From Halomicrobium zhouii (GTDB lineage: Archaea > Halobacteriota > Halobacteria > Halobacteriales > Haloarculaceae), in NCBI RefSeq assembly GCF_900114435.1, contig NZ_FOZK01000001.1:620001-684000 (forward strand): a stretch of DNA of 64,000 nucleotides, written 5' to 3'. Positions 17,247 through 25,177 of this stretch are shown here, in pieces; positions within the stretch are counted from its first letter, which is position 1, and each line of letters starts with the position of its first letter. The notes under the pieces are model-generated. The model was not told where the DNA came from, made no database searches, and saw only the letters and a list, made by a program, of their open reading frames with translations. The translations under genes and the position numbers were made by a program.

Positions 17247-17624
17247 GTGCCCTACCACCACGTCGACCCCGACGACCTCGACTCCCCCGCGGACTACCCC
17301 TGCGACCGGCGCTCGATTTCCGACGCCGCCGGCCTGAACCTGCTCCACCTCGCGCGGTACGCCATCGAACCCGGCGAGCAGTTACCCCGGACTTACCACT
17401 ACCACGAACAGCGCGAGGAGGCCTTCTACGTGCTCGCTGGCACCCTCCACGTCGAGACGCCGGAGAGAGAGTTCGTCGTCGAGGCCGACGAGGTCTTCGT
17501 CGCCGAACCCGGCAGTCCCCACCGGGCGTTCAACCCCGTCGAAGCAGACGGAGAGGCGGTCGTGCTCGGGACCGGGTCGCCGCGGACGGACCCGGCACTT
17601 GAATACGACGGCGAAGACGGCTGA
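17247..17624 (+). CDS. Single-domain cupin protein
   Basis: A 125-residue beta-barrel protein of the cupin_2 type, starting at GTG 17247. Motif 1 is seen as YHYHEQREEAFYVLAGTLHV near residue 51, with two histidines and a glutamate able to hold a metal. Motif 2 is VAEPGSPHRAFNP near residue 89. No other domain is attached, so a specific reaction cannot be assigned. It follows the membrane protein by 62 bases on the same strand. Confidence 0.88.
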   Translation: MPYHHVDPDDLDSPADYPCDRRSISDAAGLNLLHLARYAIEPGEQLPRTYHYHEQREEAFYVLAGTLHVETPEREFVVEADEVFVAEPGSPHRAFNPVEADGEAVVLGTGSPRTDPALEYDGEDG

Positions 17625-17690
17625 GCGTCGACACGGGTGACCGGCGACCCGTGACTCACTCCGGGGGGCGACTCACTCCGCGAGGGTGAC

Positions 17691-19580
17691 TCACTCCGCG
17701 GGGAACCGCTCGTCGAGGAAGTCGGCGAGTTCGTGGAAGACGCGGATCTTGTAGCCGACGTCGGTCGAGGCGTGTCCCTCGTCGCCGAGTTCGTGGTACT
17801 CGAACTCCTCGCCCTCGGTCCACCCGCGGCGTTCCACCAGCGCATCGCGGAACAGGCGGGCCTGGGAGATCGGACAGCGGGGGTCGTTGACGCCGTGGAG
17901 CATCAGGAGGGGCGCTTCGATCGCTTCGACGTGCGTGATGGGACTGCGCTCGCGCCAGAGGTCGGCGTTTTCCTCCGGATCGCCCATCTGCTCGCGCAGG
18001 TTCGTCTTGAAGTGCGCCATCGACTCCTCGAACAGCGCCGGGAGGTCGGTGATGCCGACGGAGGCGATGCCGGCGTCCCAGAGGTCGGGGTACCGGACCA
18101 GTTGCCAGTACGCCGAGTAGCCGCCGAAGGACCCGCCGAAGACGGCCAGGTTGTCCCCGTCGACCCACTCCTTCTCGGCGATCCAGCGCGCGCCGGCGGC
18201 GACGTCCGCCTGTTCCTGCCCGCCCCAGTCCCCGTGGATGGCGTTCTTGAACTCCCGGCCGCGCCCGGTCGAGCCCCGGAAGTTCGGCCACAGCACCGAG
18301 TAGCCGCGGTCGACCAGGAACTGCGTGCGCTCGTCGAACCCCTTCTTGACGTCGTACCGGGGGCCGCCGTGGACGGCGACGACGACCGGCGACGGGCGCG
18401 CGCCGCTGTCGTAGAGCACGGCCCCGACGTCGGTGCCGTCGGTCGACTCGTAGGTGACGTACTCGGCGTCGGCGAACGCGGCCGGGTCGACGTCGCCGTA
18501 CTCGGGTTCCCTGAGGACGGTCGCCTCGTCGGCCGCCGGGTCGTAGCGGTAGTACGTGTCCCGCGTCGTCGGGGCGTTCTGCCCGGTGAGGACGCTCCCG
18601 TCGGGGAAGACGCCGGCGCGGCGACCGCCCTCCGACCAGGCGACGCCGTCGGTGAACGGCGTCGCGAGTTCGGCGCCGTCGCGGTCGTAGACGACGAGTC
18701 GCTGGGTCCCCTCGGTCGTCCGTTCTGCGAAGACGTACCCGTCGGGGTGGACGAAGTGACCCGTCTCGTCGGCCGCGGCGTCGCCCAGCCAGGTCACCTC
18801 GTCGGTCGCGAGGTCGTACAGGCCACACCGCTGGAAGTTCGTCTCGTTGTCGGTGAGGAGGAGCGCGTCGCCGTCGGGCGTCCAGTCGCTCACCCACGTC
18901 TCTCGACCTTCGCTACTCACGTCGAGGCGGCGGGGTTCGAAGCCGTCGGCGGTGTCGCCGTCGGTGGAACCGCCCCCGCCGGCGGCCCTGTTCCCGCCAG
19001 CGGCCCTGTCCCCGACTGTCGGCGCCAGGCTGGCGACGTAGGCGTCGCGGTTCTCCAGGTCGTCGCGTTCGTTCGTCACGTACGCGACGTGGTTGCCGTC
19101 GGGGGAGAACTGCCCGCCGTACACCGGCCGGTCGTATCGGGTCAGTTGCGTCGACTCGCCGGCGTCGTGGTCGTAGAGATAGAGGTTCATCTGATCGCCG
19201 GCGTCCGTCGTGTAGAGCAACCGACGGCCGTCGCTGGCGACGTCGACGAGGAACGTCTGGCCGTCGTTCTCGACGACCGGCCGGGCCTCGCCGTCGTCGA
19301 CGTCGAATGCGTAGACGTCGTTCTGCTCGTCGCCGCCCTGGTCCCGGTGGAAGTACACCGACTCGCCGTCGGCCGACCACTGGATGGGGAACTTGGCGTC
19401 CCGCGGGACGTTGCCGTCGCTGACCTGGGTCAGATCGCCCGTCTCCGGGTCGATCAGGCAGAGTTCGTTGCGACCGCTGCCGTCGTAGAAGCAGGCGACC
19501 CGGTCGCCGTCGGGCGAGACGCGCAGGTGGTGGAGGCTGGGGAGGCTCGCCAGTTCCTCCAGTGGGATGGTATCGGACAT
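17691..19580 (-). CDS. S9-family serine peptidase (acylaminoacyl / prolyl oligopeptidase-like)
   Basis: A 629-residue cytoplasmic peptidase. The N-terminal half is a WD40-like beta-propeller with repeated phrases such as LRVSPDGDRVACF and IQWSADGESVYFH. The C-terminal alpha/beta hydrolase starts near residue 370 with VVAVHGGPRYDVKKGFD. The nucleophile serine is in GGSFGGYSAYW near 470, the acid in GVNDPRCP near 555 and the histidine in GDEGHAST near 595. The start MSDTIPLEELASLPSL is chosen although the frame is open upstream. Related enzymes remove N-acylated residues or cleave short peptides. No signal peptide. Confidence 0.93.
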   Translation of the reverse strand: MSDTIPLEELASLPSLHHLRVSPDGDRVACFYDGSGRNELCLIDPETGDLTQVSDGNVPRDAKFPIQWSADGESVYFHRDQGGDEQNDVYAFDVDDGEARPVVENDGQTFLVDVASDGRRLLYTTDAGDQMNLYLYDHDAGESTQLTRYDRPVYGGQFSPDGNHVAYVTNERDDLENRDAYVASLAPTVGDRAAGGNRAAGGGGSTDGDTADGFEPRRLDVSSEGRETWVSDWTPDGDALLLTDNETNFQRCGLYDLATDEVTWLGDAAADETGHFVHPDGYVFAERTTEGTQRLVVYDRDGAELATPFTDGVAWSEGGRRAGVFPDGSVLTGQNAPTTRDTYYRYDPAADEATVLREPEYGDVDPAAFADAEYVTYESTDGTDVGAVLYDSGARPSPVVVAVHGGPRYDVKKGFDERTQFLVDRGYSVLWPNFRGSTGRGREFKNAIHGDWGGQEQADVAAGARWIAEKEWVDGDNLAVFGGSFGGYSAYWQLVRYPDLWDAGIASVGITDLPALFEESMAHFKTNLREQMGDPEENADLWRERSPITHVEAIEAPLLMLHGVNDPRCPISQARLFRDALVERRGWTEGEEFEYHELGDEGHASTDVGYKIRVFHELADFLDERFPAE

Positions 19581-19742
19581 CGCCCGGGAAGTTCTCGACC
19601 AGTTTACAAGTAGTTTCCGGATACCTAGCGTACAGCACTCCAGGCGCACGATTCGGGAAGTGAGAGAGCGGGATCGCGGACCGGGCCGGGCGGCGACGAT
19701 CGGTCGCACACCACTGGCGGCGATACTGGCATCCTTTTGGCC

Positions 19743-19756
19743 CCTCCGTTCGGAGG
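19743..19756 (+). promoter_or_regulatory. Perfect palindrome overlapping the ribosome-binding site of the aldolase gene
   Basis: CCTCCG-TT-CGGAGG is a perfect 6-base inverted repeat whose 3' arm contains the Shine-Dalgarno GGAGG, seven bases before the ATG at 19764. A T-rich block (CCTTTTGG, 19732-19739) lies just upstream. If transcription starts before it, the RNA hairpin would hide the ribosome-binding site. If the message is leaderless, the palindrome is a DNA operator between TATA and start. Confidence 0.45.
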
Positions 19757-19763
19757 ACCAGAC

Positions 19764-20414
19764 ATGACGAACAAACGGGCGGTCCAGGACAAACTGGTCG
19801 AGAGCGGCGTCGTCGCGGTGCTTCGCGGGATCGACGAGGACGACATCGTCCCCGTGGCGAAGGCCATCCACGAGGGCGGGGTCACGGCGCTCGAACTGAC
19901 GGCCGACGCCAAGCGCTGCAGCGAGATGATCGCGGCGGTCGACCGGGAACTCGCGGACACCGACGCGGTGATCGGTGCGGGCACGGTCATGGACGCGGCG
20001 GCGGCCCGGAACGTCGTCGAGGCCGGCGCGGAGTTCGTCCTCGCGCCCAACGTCAACGAGGAGGTACTGAAGGTGTGCAACCGCGCCGGCGTCGTCTCCG
20101 TCCCGGGCGTCATGACGCCGACGGAGGCCGACCGGGCGATGGCCGCGGGCGCGGATATCCTGAAGATGTTCCCCGCCTCGACGGTCGGGCCGGGTCACAT
20201 CGGCGCGCTCCAGGGCCCGCTCGGTGACGTTCCGATCATGCCGACGGGCGGGGTCTCCGCGGACAACGTCGCCGACTACTTCGAGGCCGACGCGGTGGCC
20301 GTCGGCGCGGGGTCGGCGCTGGTGAACTACGAGGCCATCGAGGAGGGTGACATGGACGGGGTCCGCGAGCGGGCCGCCGACTTCGTCGCGGCGGTCGAAG
20401 CGGCACGGGAGTGA
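19764..20414 (+). CDS. eda: 2-dehydro-3-deoxyphosphogluconate / 4-hydroxy-2-oxoglutarate aldolase (Eda type)
   Basis: Class I aldolase that splits KDPG into pyruvate and glyceraldehyde-3-phosphate. 216 residues from ATG 19764, where GGAGG stands at the right distance; an upstream ATG at 19737 has none. Motifs: GVVAVLRGIDEDD near residue 13, ALELTADA near 39, IGAGTVMDA near 69 and the Schiff-base lysine in ILKMFPASTVGPGH near 133. It is monocistronic and divergent from the S9 peptidase. This would supply the last step of the semiphosphorylative Entner-Doudoroff route. A palindrome covers its translation start region. Confidence 0.92.
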   Translation: MTNKRAVQDKLVESGVVAVLRGIDEDDIVPVAKAIHEGGVTALELTADAKRCSEMIAAVDRELADTDAVIGAGTVMDAAAARNVVEAGAEFVLAPNVNEEVLKVCNRAGVVSVPGVMTPTEADRAMAAGADILKMFPASTVGPGHIGALQGPLGDVPIMPTGGVSADNVADYFEADAVAVGAGSALVNYEAIEEGDMDGVRERAADFVAAVEAARE

Positions 20415-20860
20415 CCGCGCGCCAGGGGGACCGAACGCGCCGAGCGGCGACCCGGGGCCCGTGCGAGGGGTCACGTGGGGCGCACTGACACGCTGAGGGC
20501 ACCCGACTGTTGCCGGCAATCACCCTTTGTTATGGCCGGTGTTCGTGGGGAAAGTCACGCATAGCTCGCGGTGGCGGAACGTACGCGCGAGTTAGGGGGT
20601 GCCGATCCGATTTCGCGTCGCAGTTTCCCGACCAAACTGCGCAGTCCGCCACTGGCAGCGGCGCGTGGATTCTGGCCCCACCGCACGTCGGCGGTGACGC
20701 GCCGCTAGCGACCGTCGCGGTCCGTGTCACGCCATCGAAATGACCCTCTACTCGGCCGTCCAGCCGTCGAGACGGTACTCCCTTCCGGGTGTCCGAGCGG
20801 GGGGATAGCGCTTCCGACCGTTCGAAACTGATTTGCGGAGGGGGAGAGAGACCGAGCGTG
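20415..20860. other. Intergenic region, no gene recognised
   Basis: About 445 bases after the aldolase. It contains a short palindrome TTGCCGGCAA near 20513 and a GC-rich stretch with several small inverted repeats. Open frames here are short and Arg-rich. A Shine-Dalgarno-like GGAGGGGG lies at about 20837-20844, about 16 bases before the ATG at 20861. No tRNA or transposase trace was found. Confidence 0.4.
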
Positions 20861-21427
20861 ATGCCCTCCATCCGACCGATCGCACGAGGTGCCAGCGCTC
20901 TCGTTCTCCTCGCGTTCACCGGTCTGGCGGCCGCACAGTCCCCAACCCCCGGCGCAGAACTCGGCCTCGGAACCACCGTCGCGATCCGCTTCTGTGTCGC
21001 CCTCGGGCTCAATCTCGTCTTCGGCGGGGGGCTCGTGCTGATCGGTCCCCGCTACGCGACGAGGATGGTCGAGGAAATTCGCCGCGATCCGGGCGAAGCG
21101 TTCGGCTGGGGCCTCATCGTCGCGATCGCTGTACCGATCGCCCTCGTTCTCGTTGCGCTCACGATCATCGGATTGATCATCACCATTCCGGGATTGTTCG
21201 TCCTCACGGTCGTGGGTATCGTCGGCAACGCCGTCTCGATCGTCTGGATCGGGGCCGCGCTCCGGGGGCGAGCGGACCGGTACGGCGGGAAGGCCGCTGG
21301 AGTCGGTGCGCTCGCCCTCGCGGTCCCGATGGCGATCCCCGTCCTGGGCAACCTCGTGCAGACTCTGGTCGGCTTCTTCGGGATCGGTGCCGTCGGTCGC
21401 GACCTGTATCGGGAGTACCGGGGGTGA
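20861..21427 (+). CDS. Multi-pass membrane protein with N-terminal signal-like helix
   Basis: A 188-residue membrane protein. The first helix (about residues 9-25, ending LAAAQS) resembles a cleavable signal. Further hydrophobic segments lie near residues 40-62, 85-108, 110-135 and 148-175, separated by the basic-acidic loop RYATRMVEEIRRDPG. The repeated Gly/Ile/Val pattern is typical of small haloarchaeal membrane proteins of unknown function. The start at 20861 is preferred over an in-frame ATG at 20789, because it follows a purine-rich ribosome site and begins MPSIRPIARGAS before the helix. No catalytic motif. Confidence 0.7.
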   Translation: MPSIRPIARGASALVLLAFTGLAAAQSPTPGAELGLGTTVAIRFCVALGLNLVFGGGLVLIGPRYATRMVEEIRRDPGEAFGWGLIVAIAVPIALVLVALTIIGLIITIPGLFVLTVVGIVGNAVSIVWIGAALRGRADRYGGKAAGVGALALAVPMAIPVLGNLVQTLVGFFGIGAVGRDLYREYRG

Positions 21428-21473
21428 CCTCTCCACCGACGTCACGAGGACACGCGGACCGGCATCGCGTGGC

Positions 21474-23078
21474 TCAGTGCCCGGCTTCGTGGGGGTTCAG
21501 TTCGGTCCCGTAGTTTGCGGCGTGGTCCGCGTAGTCGATGAAGCGCGGCGCGTCGGGGTCGAAGGGACGCTCCAGGGAGTCGAAGGCCTTCTTCTTGTCC
21601 CAGGACTGGAGCCCGCCGACGGCGCCGCGGTCCTCCAGGTCGTGGTAGTCCAGGTCGTCCTTCGTCAGCTCCCAGGCGTCCAGGCCCTGCTCGGTCCGGA
21701 CGATGACCGAGGAGTACTCGTCGCTGGACCCCACGGAGCCCACCGTCAGGTCGGCGCAGTAGCCGGTGAAGTCCGCGCACTCGTCACAGCCCTTGAGGGC
21801 GGCGCCGTGGAACGCCTCGACGTCCTCGTCGACGATCAACTCCCCGTCGCGGTCGTACACCATCATCTTCCCGTCGAGGACGTCCATCTTGCCGACGTCG
21901 TCGAGGTCGATGTCGCGCTGTTCGACCAGTTGCTCGCCCATCAGGCGCTCGTAGTTGAAGTTCTTCGTGCACATCAGGGCGATGGTGTAGTCGACGGCGC
22001 GGACGCCGGCCTCCTGGCTCGCGTAGTCCCACTCGAAGTCCTGCAGCGCGCGGATCCCCTCTATCTCACAGGGTGTCCCCACGAGCGCGAGCGAGATGTC
22101 TGCTGGGTCTTTGTCGGGCAGTTTGTGCTCCCACTGGTCGAGCCCCAGGTTCCCCAGCGCCATCGTCTGGTTGTAGATGCTCCCGGCGCTGTCGATCAGT
22201 TCTGCGGGCGTGGTCGCCAGGAAGGACTCGGCCTTCCATGGCTCGTCGTCGCTCTCCGTGGCGACCAGTGCCCCGTCGATCTCGCCTGCTTCGAGCAGGT
22301 GGATCAGGACGCTCGTCACGAGCCCACCGTCCTGGGCGCCCTCACGCCAGTCTTCCTCGACCTTCGCCGAGAACTCGGTGATGGGGTCGCCGGCGCCCTT
22401 GACGTTGTCGTCGCCGCCGGTGATCTTCCACTGGCGCTCATAGCGCAGGCCCCCGCGGGGACAGAAGTCCCAGCACATCGAGCAGCCGGTGCACATCTTG
22501 ACGAGTTCCGGCAGGCCGTCCTCGCCGATGCCGATGGAGTCGGAGGGACACGATGCGACGCAGGTCCCACACTGGATGCAGCGGCCCTCGTCGATGACCG
22601 CCTCGTCCAGTTCCATGAACCAGGTCTTGTCCTCGGGCGTCTCGATATCGTTCATCTCCGCGCGGATCCCGTACGATGGCGTGCCCGGTTTCGCGCCGTC
22701 GGGCGGATTGACTATCTCGTCGGGCCGGCCGTCCTCGACGTCCTGGCTGAGGCCCTCTGCGGGCTTCGTGAACTCGACGTCGCCGAGCTTGCCGTCCTCG
22801 TCGACGTTGGCGGGCGTGGCTCCTCCGTCTGGGACCGCGGTCGAGTCACCACCGGTGTCGCCACAGCCGCACGAACTCCCGCAGCCACACCTTTCCTCGT
22901 CATCGCCGTGGTCGCCGTGGTCGCTGTGGTCTGCGTGGTCGTGCGAGTGGCCGTGAGCATGGCTGTCCTCTGGATCTCCGTGAGCCTCGGGACCCGAGAC
23001 GTCACTGTGGTCCGTTCCGGGGCCGTCCGGAACGCCTGGCATTCGACCCTCGCCGCTCGCGTCCCGCTCTTCAGTCAT
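21474..23078 (-). CDS. F420H2 dehydrogenase (FrhB-type) with two [4Fe-4S] motifs and a metal-binding-like N terminus
   Basis: A 534-residue iron-sulfur flavoprotein-like enzyme. Residues about 33-58 are His/Asp-rich (HGHSHDHADHSDHGDHG) and are followed by CGCGSSCGCG. Two ferredoxin motifs come next, CIQCGTCVASCP near residue 167 and CTGCSMCWDFCP near 196. The C-terminal two thirds is the FrhB/FdhB domain, with LVGTPCEIEGIRALQ and CDECADFTGYCADLTVGSVGS. FrhB proteins oxidise reduced F420 through FAD and pass electrons to Fe-S clusters. The ATG at 23078 overlaps the end of the siroheme reductase gene by 8 bases, so this is probably its electron donor. F420 use is inferred. Confidence 0.85.
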   Translation of the reverse strand: MTEERDASGEGRMPGVPDGPGTDHSDVSGPEAHGDPEDSHAHGHSHDHADHSDHGDHGDDEERCGCGSSCGCGDTGGDSTAVPDGGATPANVDEDGKLGDVEFTKPAEGLSQDVEDGRPDEIVNPPDGAKPGTPSYGIRAEMNDIETPEDKTWFMELDEAVIDEGRCIQCGTCVASCPSDSIGIGEDGLPELVKMCTGCSMCWDFCPRGGLRYERQWKITGGDDNVKGAGDPITEFSAKVEEDWREGAQDGGLVTSVLIHLLEAGEIDGALVATESDDEPWKAESFLATTPAELIDSAGSIYNQTMALGNLGLDQWEHKLPDKDPADISLALVGTPCEIEGIRALQDFEWDYASQEAGVRAVDYTIALMCTKNFNYERLMGEQLVEQRDIDLDDVGKMDVLDGKMMVYDRDGELIVDEDVEAFHGAALKGCDECADFTGYCADLTVGSVGSSDEYSSVIVRTEQGLDAWELTKDDLDYHDLEDRGAVGGLQSWDKKKAFDSLERPFDPDAPRFIDYADHAANYGTELNPHEAGH

Positions 23079-24798
23079 CGGCGACACCCCCCTCCCCGTC
23101 GTGGGCGACCCCGCCGGCCACGTTGGCGTCGGCGCGCTGCATTATCTGGCGCAGGCGGTCGTTGTCCACCCGGCGACACCACTCGTAGAACCGCTCTCCA
23201 TCCTCGCGTTCGTCGGCGTAGGCGTCGAACAGCTGTTCGAGCGCCGGGATGACGCTCCCCGCCGGAACCGCATTTTCCACCCAGTCGAGGAACTCGTTGT
23301 CCGAGCCGAGGCTCCCGCCGAGGCCGAAGTCCATCCCCTCGACGATGTTGTCGCCCTCCTCGTTGGTCGTGCCCTCCGGATCGTTGACGTTGACCGTCTC
23401 GCCGCGGAAACCGATGTCGGCGATCTGGGGCTGGGCGCAGGAGGCCGAACAGCCCGACATGTGCATCCGGACGACGTCGAGGTCGTCGGGCGTGTCGATC
23501 TGTCGGTCCAGTGCCTTGGCCCAGCGGCGGACCCGATTCTTGGTCTCGATGATGCCGTAGTTGCAGAACTCCGAACCGGTACAGCCCACCGCGCCGCGGG
23601 AGAACGGCCCCGGGTCGGGTCGGTAGTTCCGGGCGAAGGGCTCGTTCAGCAGGTCACCGACGTTCTCGGGCGGGACGTGGGTGATCAGGAAGTTCTGGTC
23701 CGTCGCCAGTCTGACCGAGGCGTCCTCGGTGCCGTACTCCCTCGCCGCGCGGGCGGCCTCGGCGAACTCGTCGCCGCCCATCCGGCCGGCGATGACGTTG
23801 AAGCCGACGTACTTCAGGTCGCCGTCCTTCTGGTCGTGGACGCCGACGTGGTCGCCCCGGTACCCCTGGGTGAGGTCCGTCCCGCGCGTGGGGAGGTCGA
23901 CCTGGCAGCGGTCGCGGACCGCTTCCTCGAATTTCTCGGGGCCCAGCTGCTCGACGAGGTAACGCATCCGGCAGACGCCCCGGTTGTTCCGGTCGCCCAG
24001 TTCCTTGAACGTCTGGGCCACCGCGCGGCAGAACTCGACGGCGTGTTCGGGCAGGACGAACACGTCCAGCGGCGAGGCCATCCGCGGACCGTCGGAGAGG
24101 CCGCCACCGACCTTGACGTGGAAGCCGTAGTGGGGCTCTCCCGCCACCTCCCGCTTCGCCGGCGTCAGGCCGACGTCGTTGATCTGTGACTGCCCGCAGT
24201 CGTGCGCACAGCCGGTGATGGTCATCTTGAACTTCCGGGGCAGGTTGGCGTACTCCCGGTTCTCGGTGAAAAAGTCCGAGACCGCCTCGATCACGGGCTG
24301 GGCGTCGAAGCACTCGTGGTCGTCGAGGCCGGCGGCGGGACAGCCCAGCACGTTGCGCGCCGAGTCGCCACACCCCTGGATGGTCGTCAGGCCGACCTCG
24401 TCGTATTTCGCCCAGATCTCGGGGACGTCCTCAACCTCGATCCAGTGTTTCTGGATGTCCTGTCTGGTCGTGATGTCGAGGAAGGCATCGCCCCAGATCG
24501 AGTTCTGTTCCTCGCCGCCGTACTCCTCGGGCGCAGTGGCGTACTCCTGGGCCACCTCGCCGATCACTTCGGCCTGCTCCGGGGTGAGATAGCCGCCGGG
24601 GACCTTCGTCCGCATCATGAAGTAGCCCCGCTGGCGGCCGTGGGCGTACATCCCTGCCCACTTCAGGCGCTCCCACTCGCCGTCGCCCGCGCGCGCTTCG
24701 ATCTCGTCGAAGGTCAGTCCCTCCTCGGCGTACTCCTTCACGTCCTCGACGACGTCGAGGGGATGTTTCTCCTGTTTGTACCGCTCGACCGAGTTCAT
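23071..24798 (-). CDS. Siroheme [4Fe-4S] nitrite/sulfite reductase (NirA/Sir type)
   Basis: Catalyses the six-electron reduction of nitrite to ammonia or sulfite to sulfide. 575 residues with the duplicated ferrodoxin-like and catalytic halves of the family. The cluster/siroheme cysteines are complete in the second half: C406 and C412 in GCTGSEFCNYG, C450 and C454 in MSGCSASCAQPQIAD. Unusually, the first half also keeps cysteines at the equivalent places (C143 and C153; C197 and C201 in TGCAHDCGQSQIND). GGAGG stands before the ATG. It is the first gene of a two-gene unit with the FrhB-like protein. Nitrite versus sulfite cannot be decided by eye. Confidence 0.9.
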   Translation of the reverse strand: MNSVERYKQEKHPLDVVEDVKEYAEEGLTFDEIEARAGDGEWERLKWAGMYAHGRQRGYFMMRTKVPGGYLTPEQAEVIGEVAQEYATAPEEYGGEEQNSIWGDAFLDITTRQDIQKHWIEVEDVPEIWAKYDEVGLTTIQGCGDSARNVLGCPAAGLDDHECFDAQPVIEAVSDFFTENREYANLPRKFKMTITGCAHDCGQSQINDVGLTPAKREVAGEPHYGFHVKVGGGLSDGPRMASPLDVFVLPEHAVEFCRAVAQTFKELGDRNNRGVCRMRYLVEQLGPEKFEEAVRDRCQVDLPTRGTDLTQGYRGDHVGVHDQKDGDLKYVGFNVIAGRMGGDEFAEAARAAREYGTEDASVRLATDQNFLITHVPPENVGDLLNEPFARNYRPDPGPFSRGAVGCTGSEFCNYGIIETKNRVRRWAKALDRQIDTPDDLDVVRMHMSGCSASCAQPQIADIGFRGETVNVNDPEGTTNEEGDNIVEGMDFGLGGSLGSDNEFLDWVENAVPAGSVIPALEQLFDAYADEREDGERFYEWCRRVDNDRLRQIMQRADANVAGGVAHDGEGGVADD

Positions 24799-25177
24799 CT
24801 GTCTCGCCTCCGTGACGATGGGCCACGATCACTCATGTCGTATTTCTAGTTGACACGTGCGCTCTTCAAGCGACTCGTCACGGCGAAAACCCCCTCACCT
24901 ACTCCGACGCGGTGATTGTTGCCGGCTATCGAGGGAACTGCTCTCGGAGAATACGTGTCTACCCGCCGCTCCCGGTCGGTTACTCGGCCCCCGGTGGTTA
25001 GCGGCGGGTCTGGGCGTCACCGGCGCTGGAAATAATTGCCGCTACCCTGCCCCACTCCGTTCCCCGCTCGGGTTCACGCTGGTTCCGCACTGCGTTCGGA
25101 ACCAGCCTACGCCTCACGGCTCACGCTGGTCGCCGTTCGGAGGATAGTTGGGCCGCTCGCTTCGCTCGCGCCCCAAC
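24799..25177. other. Intergenic region rich in palindromes
   Basis: About 380 bases between the reductase start and the end of ftsY. No gene is recognised. It holds a strong hairpin CTGGTTCCG-CACTGCGTT-CGGAACCAG at about 25079-25105 and the GCTCGCTTCGCTCGC palindrome near 25152. The side next to the reductase includes an AT-rich stretch (AACTAGAAATACG on the minus strand, about 50 bases before its ATG) that is the best promoter candidate for the reductase operon. Confidence 0.5.

Noticed and set aside
17733-19613. 626-codon open frame opposite the S9 peptidase
   Set aside because: Antisense shadow; the peptidase has a complete catalytic triad.
20560-20720. Possible structured RNA after the aldolase gene
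   Set aside because: Several small inverted repeats but no conserved tRNA, SRP or RNase P landmarks; too weak to call.
21306-23252. 648-codon plus-strand open frame over the F420 dehydrogenase
   Set aside because: Antisense shadow of a gene with clear ferredoxin and FrhB motifs.
24914-24931. Shared TTGCCGGC motif near 20513 and 24918 as a regulator site
   Set aside because: Only about eight bases shared at two places, one in no clear promoter; likely chance in GC-rich DNA.
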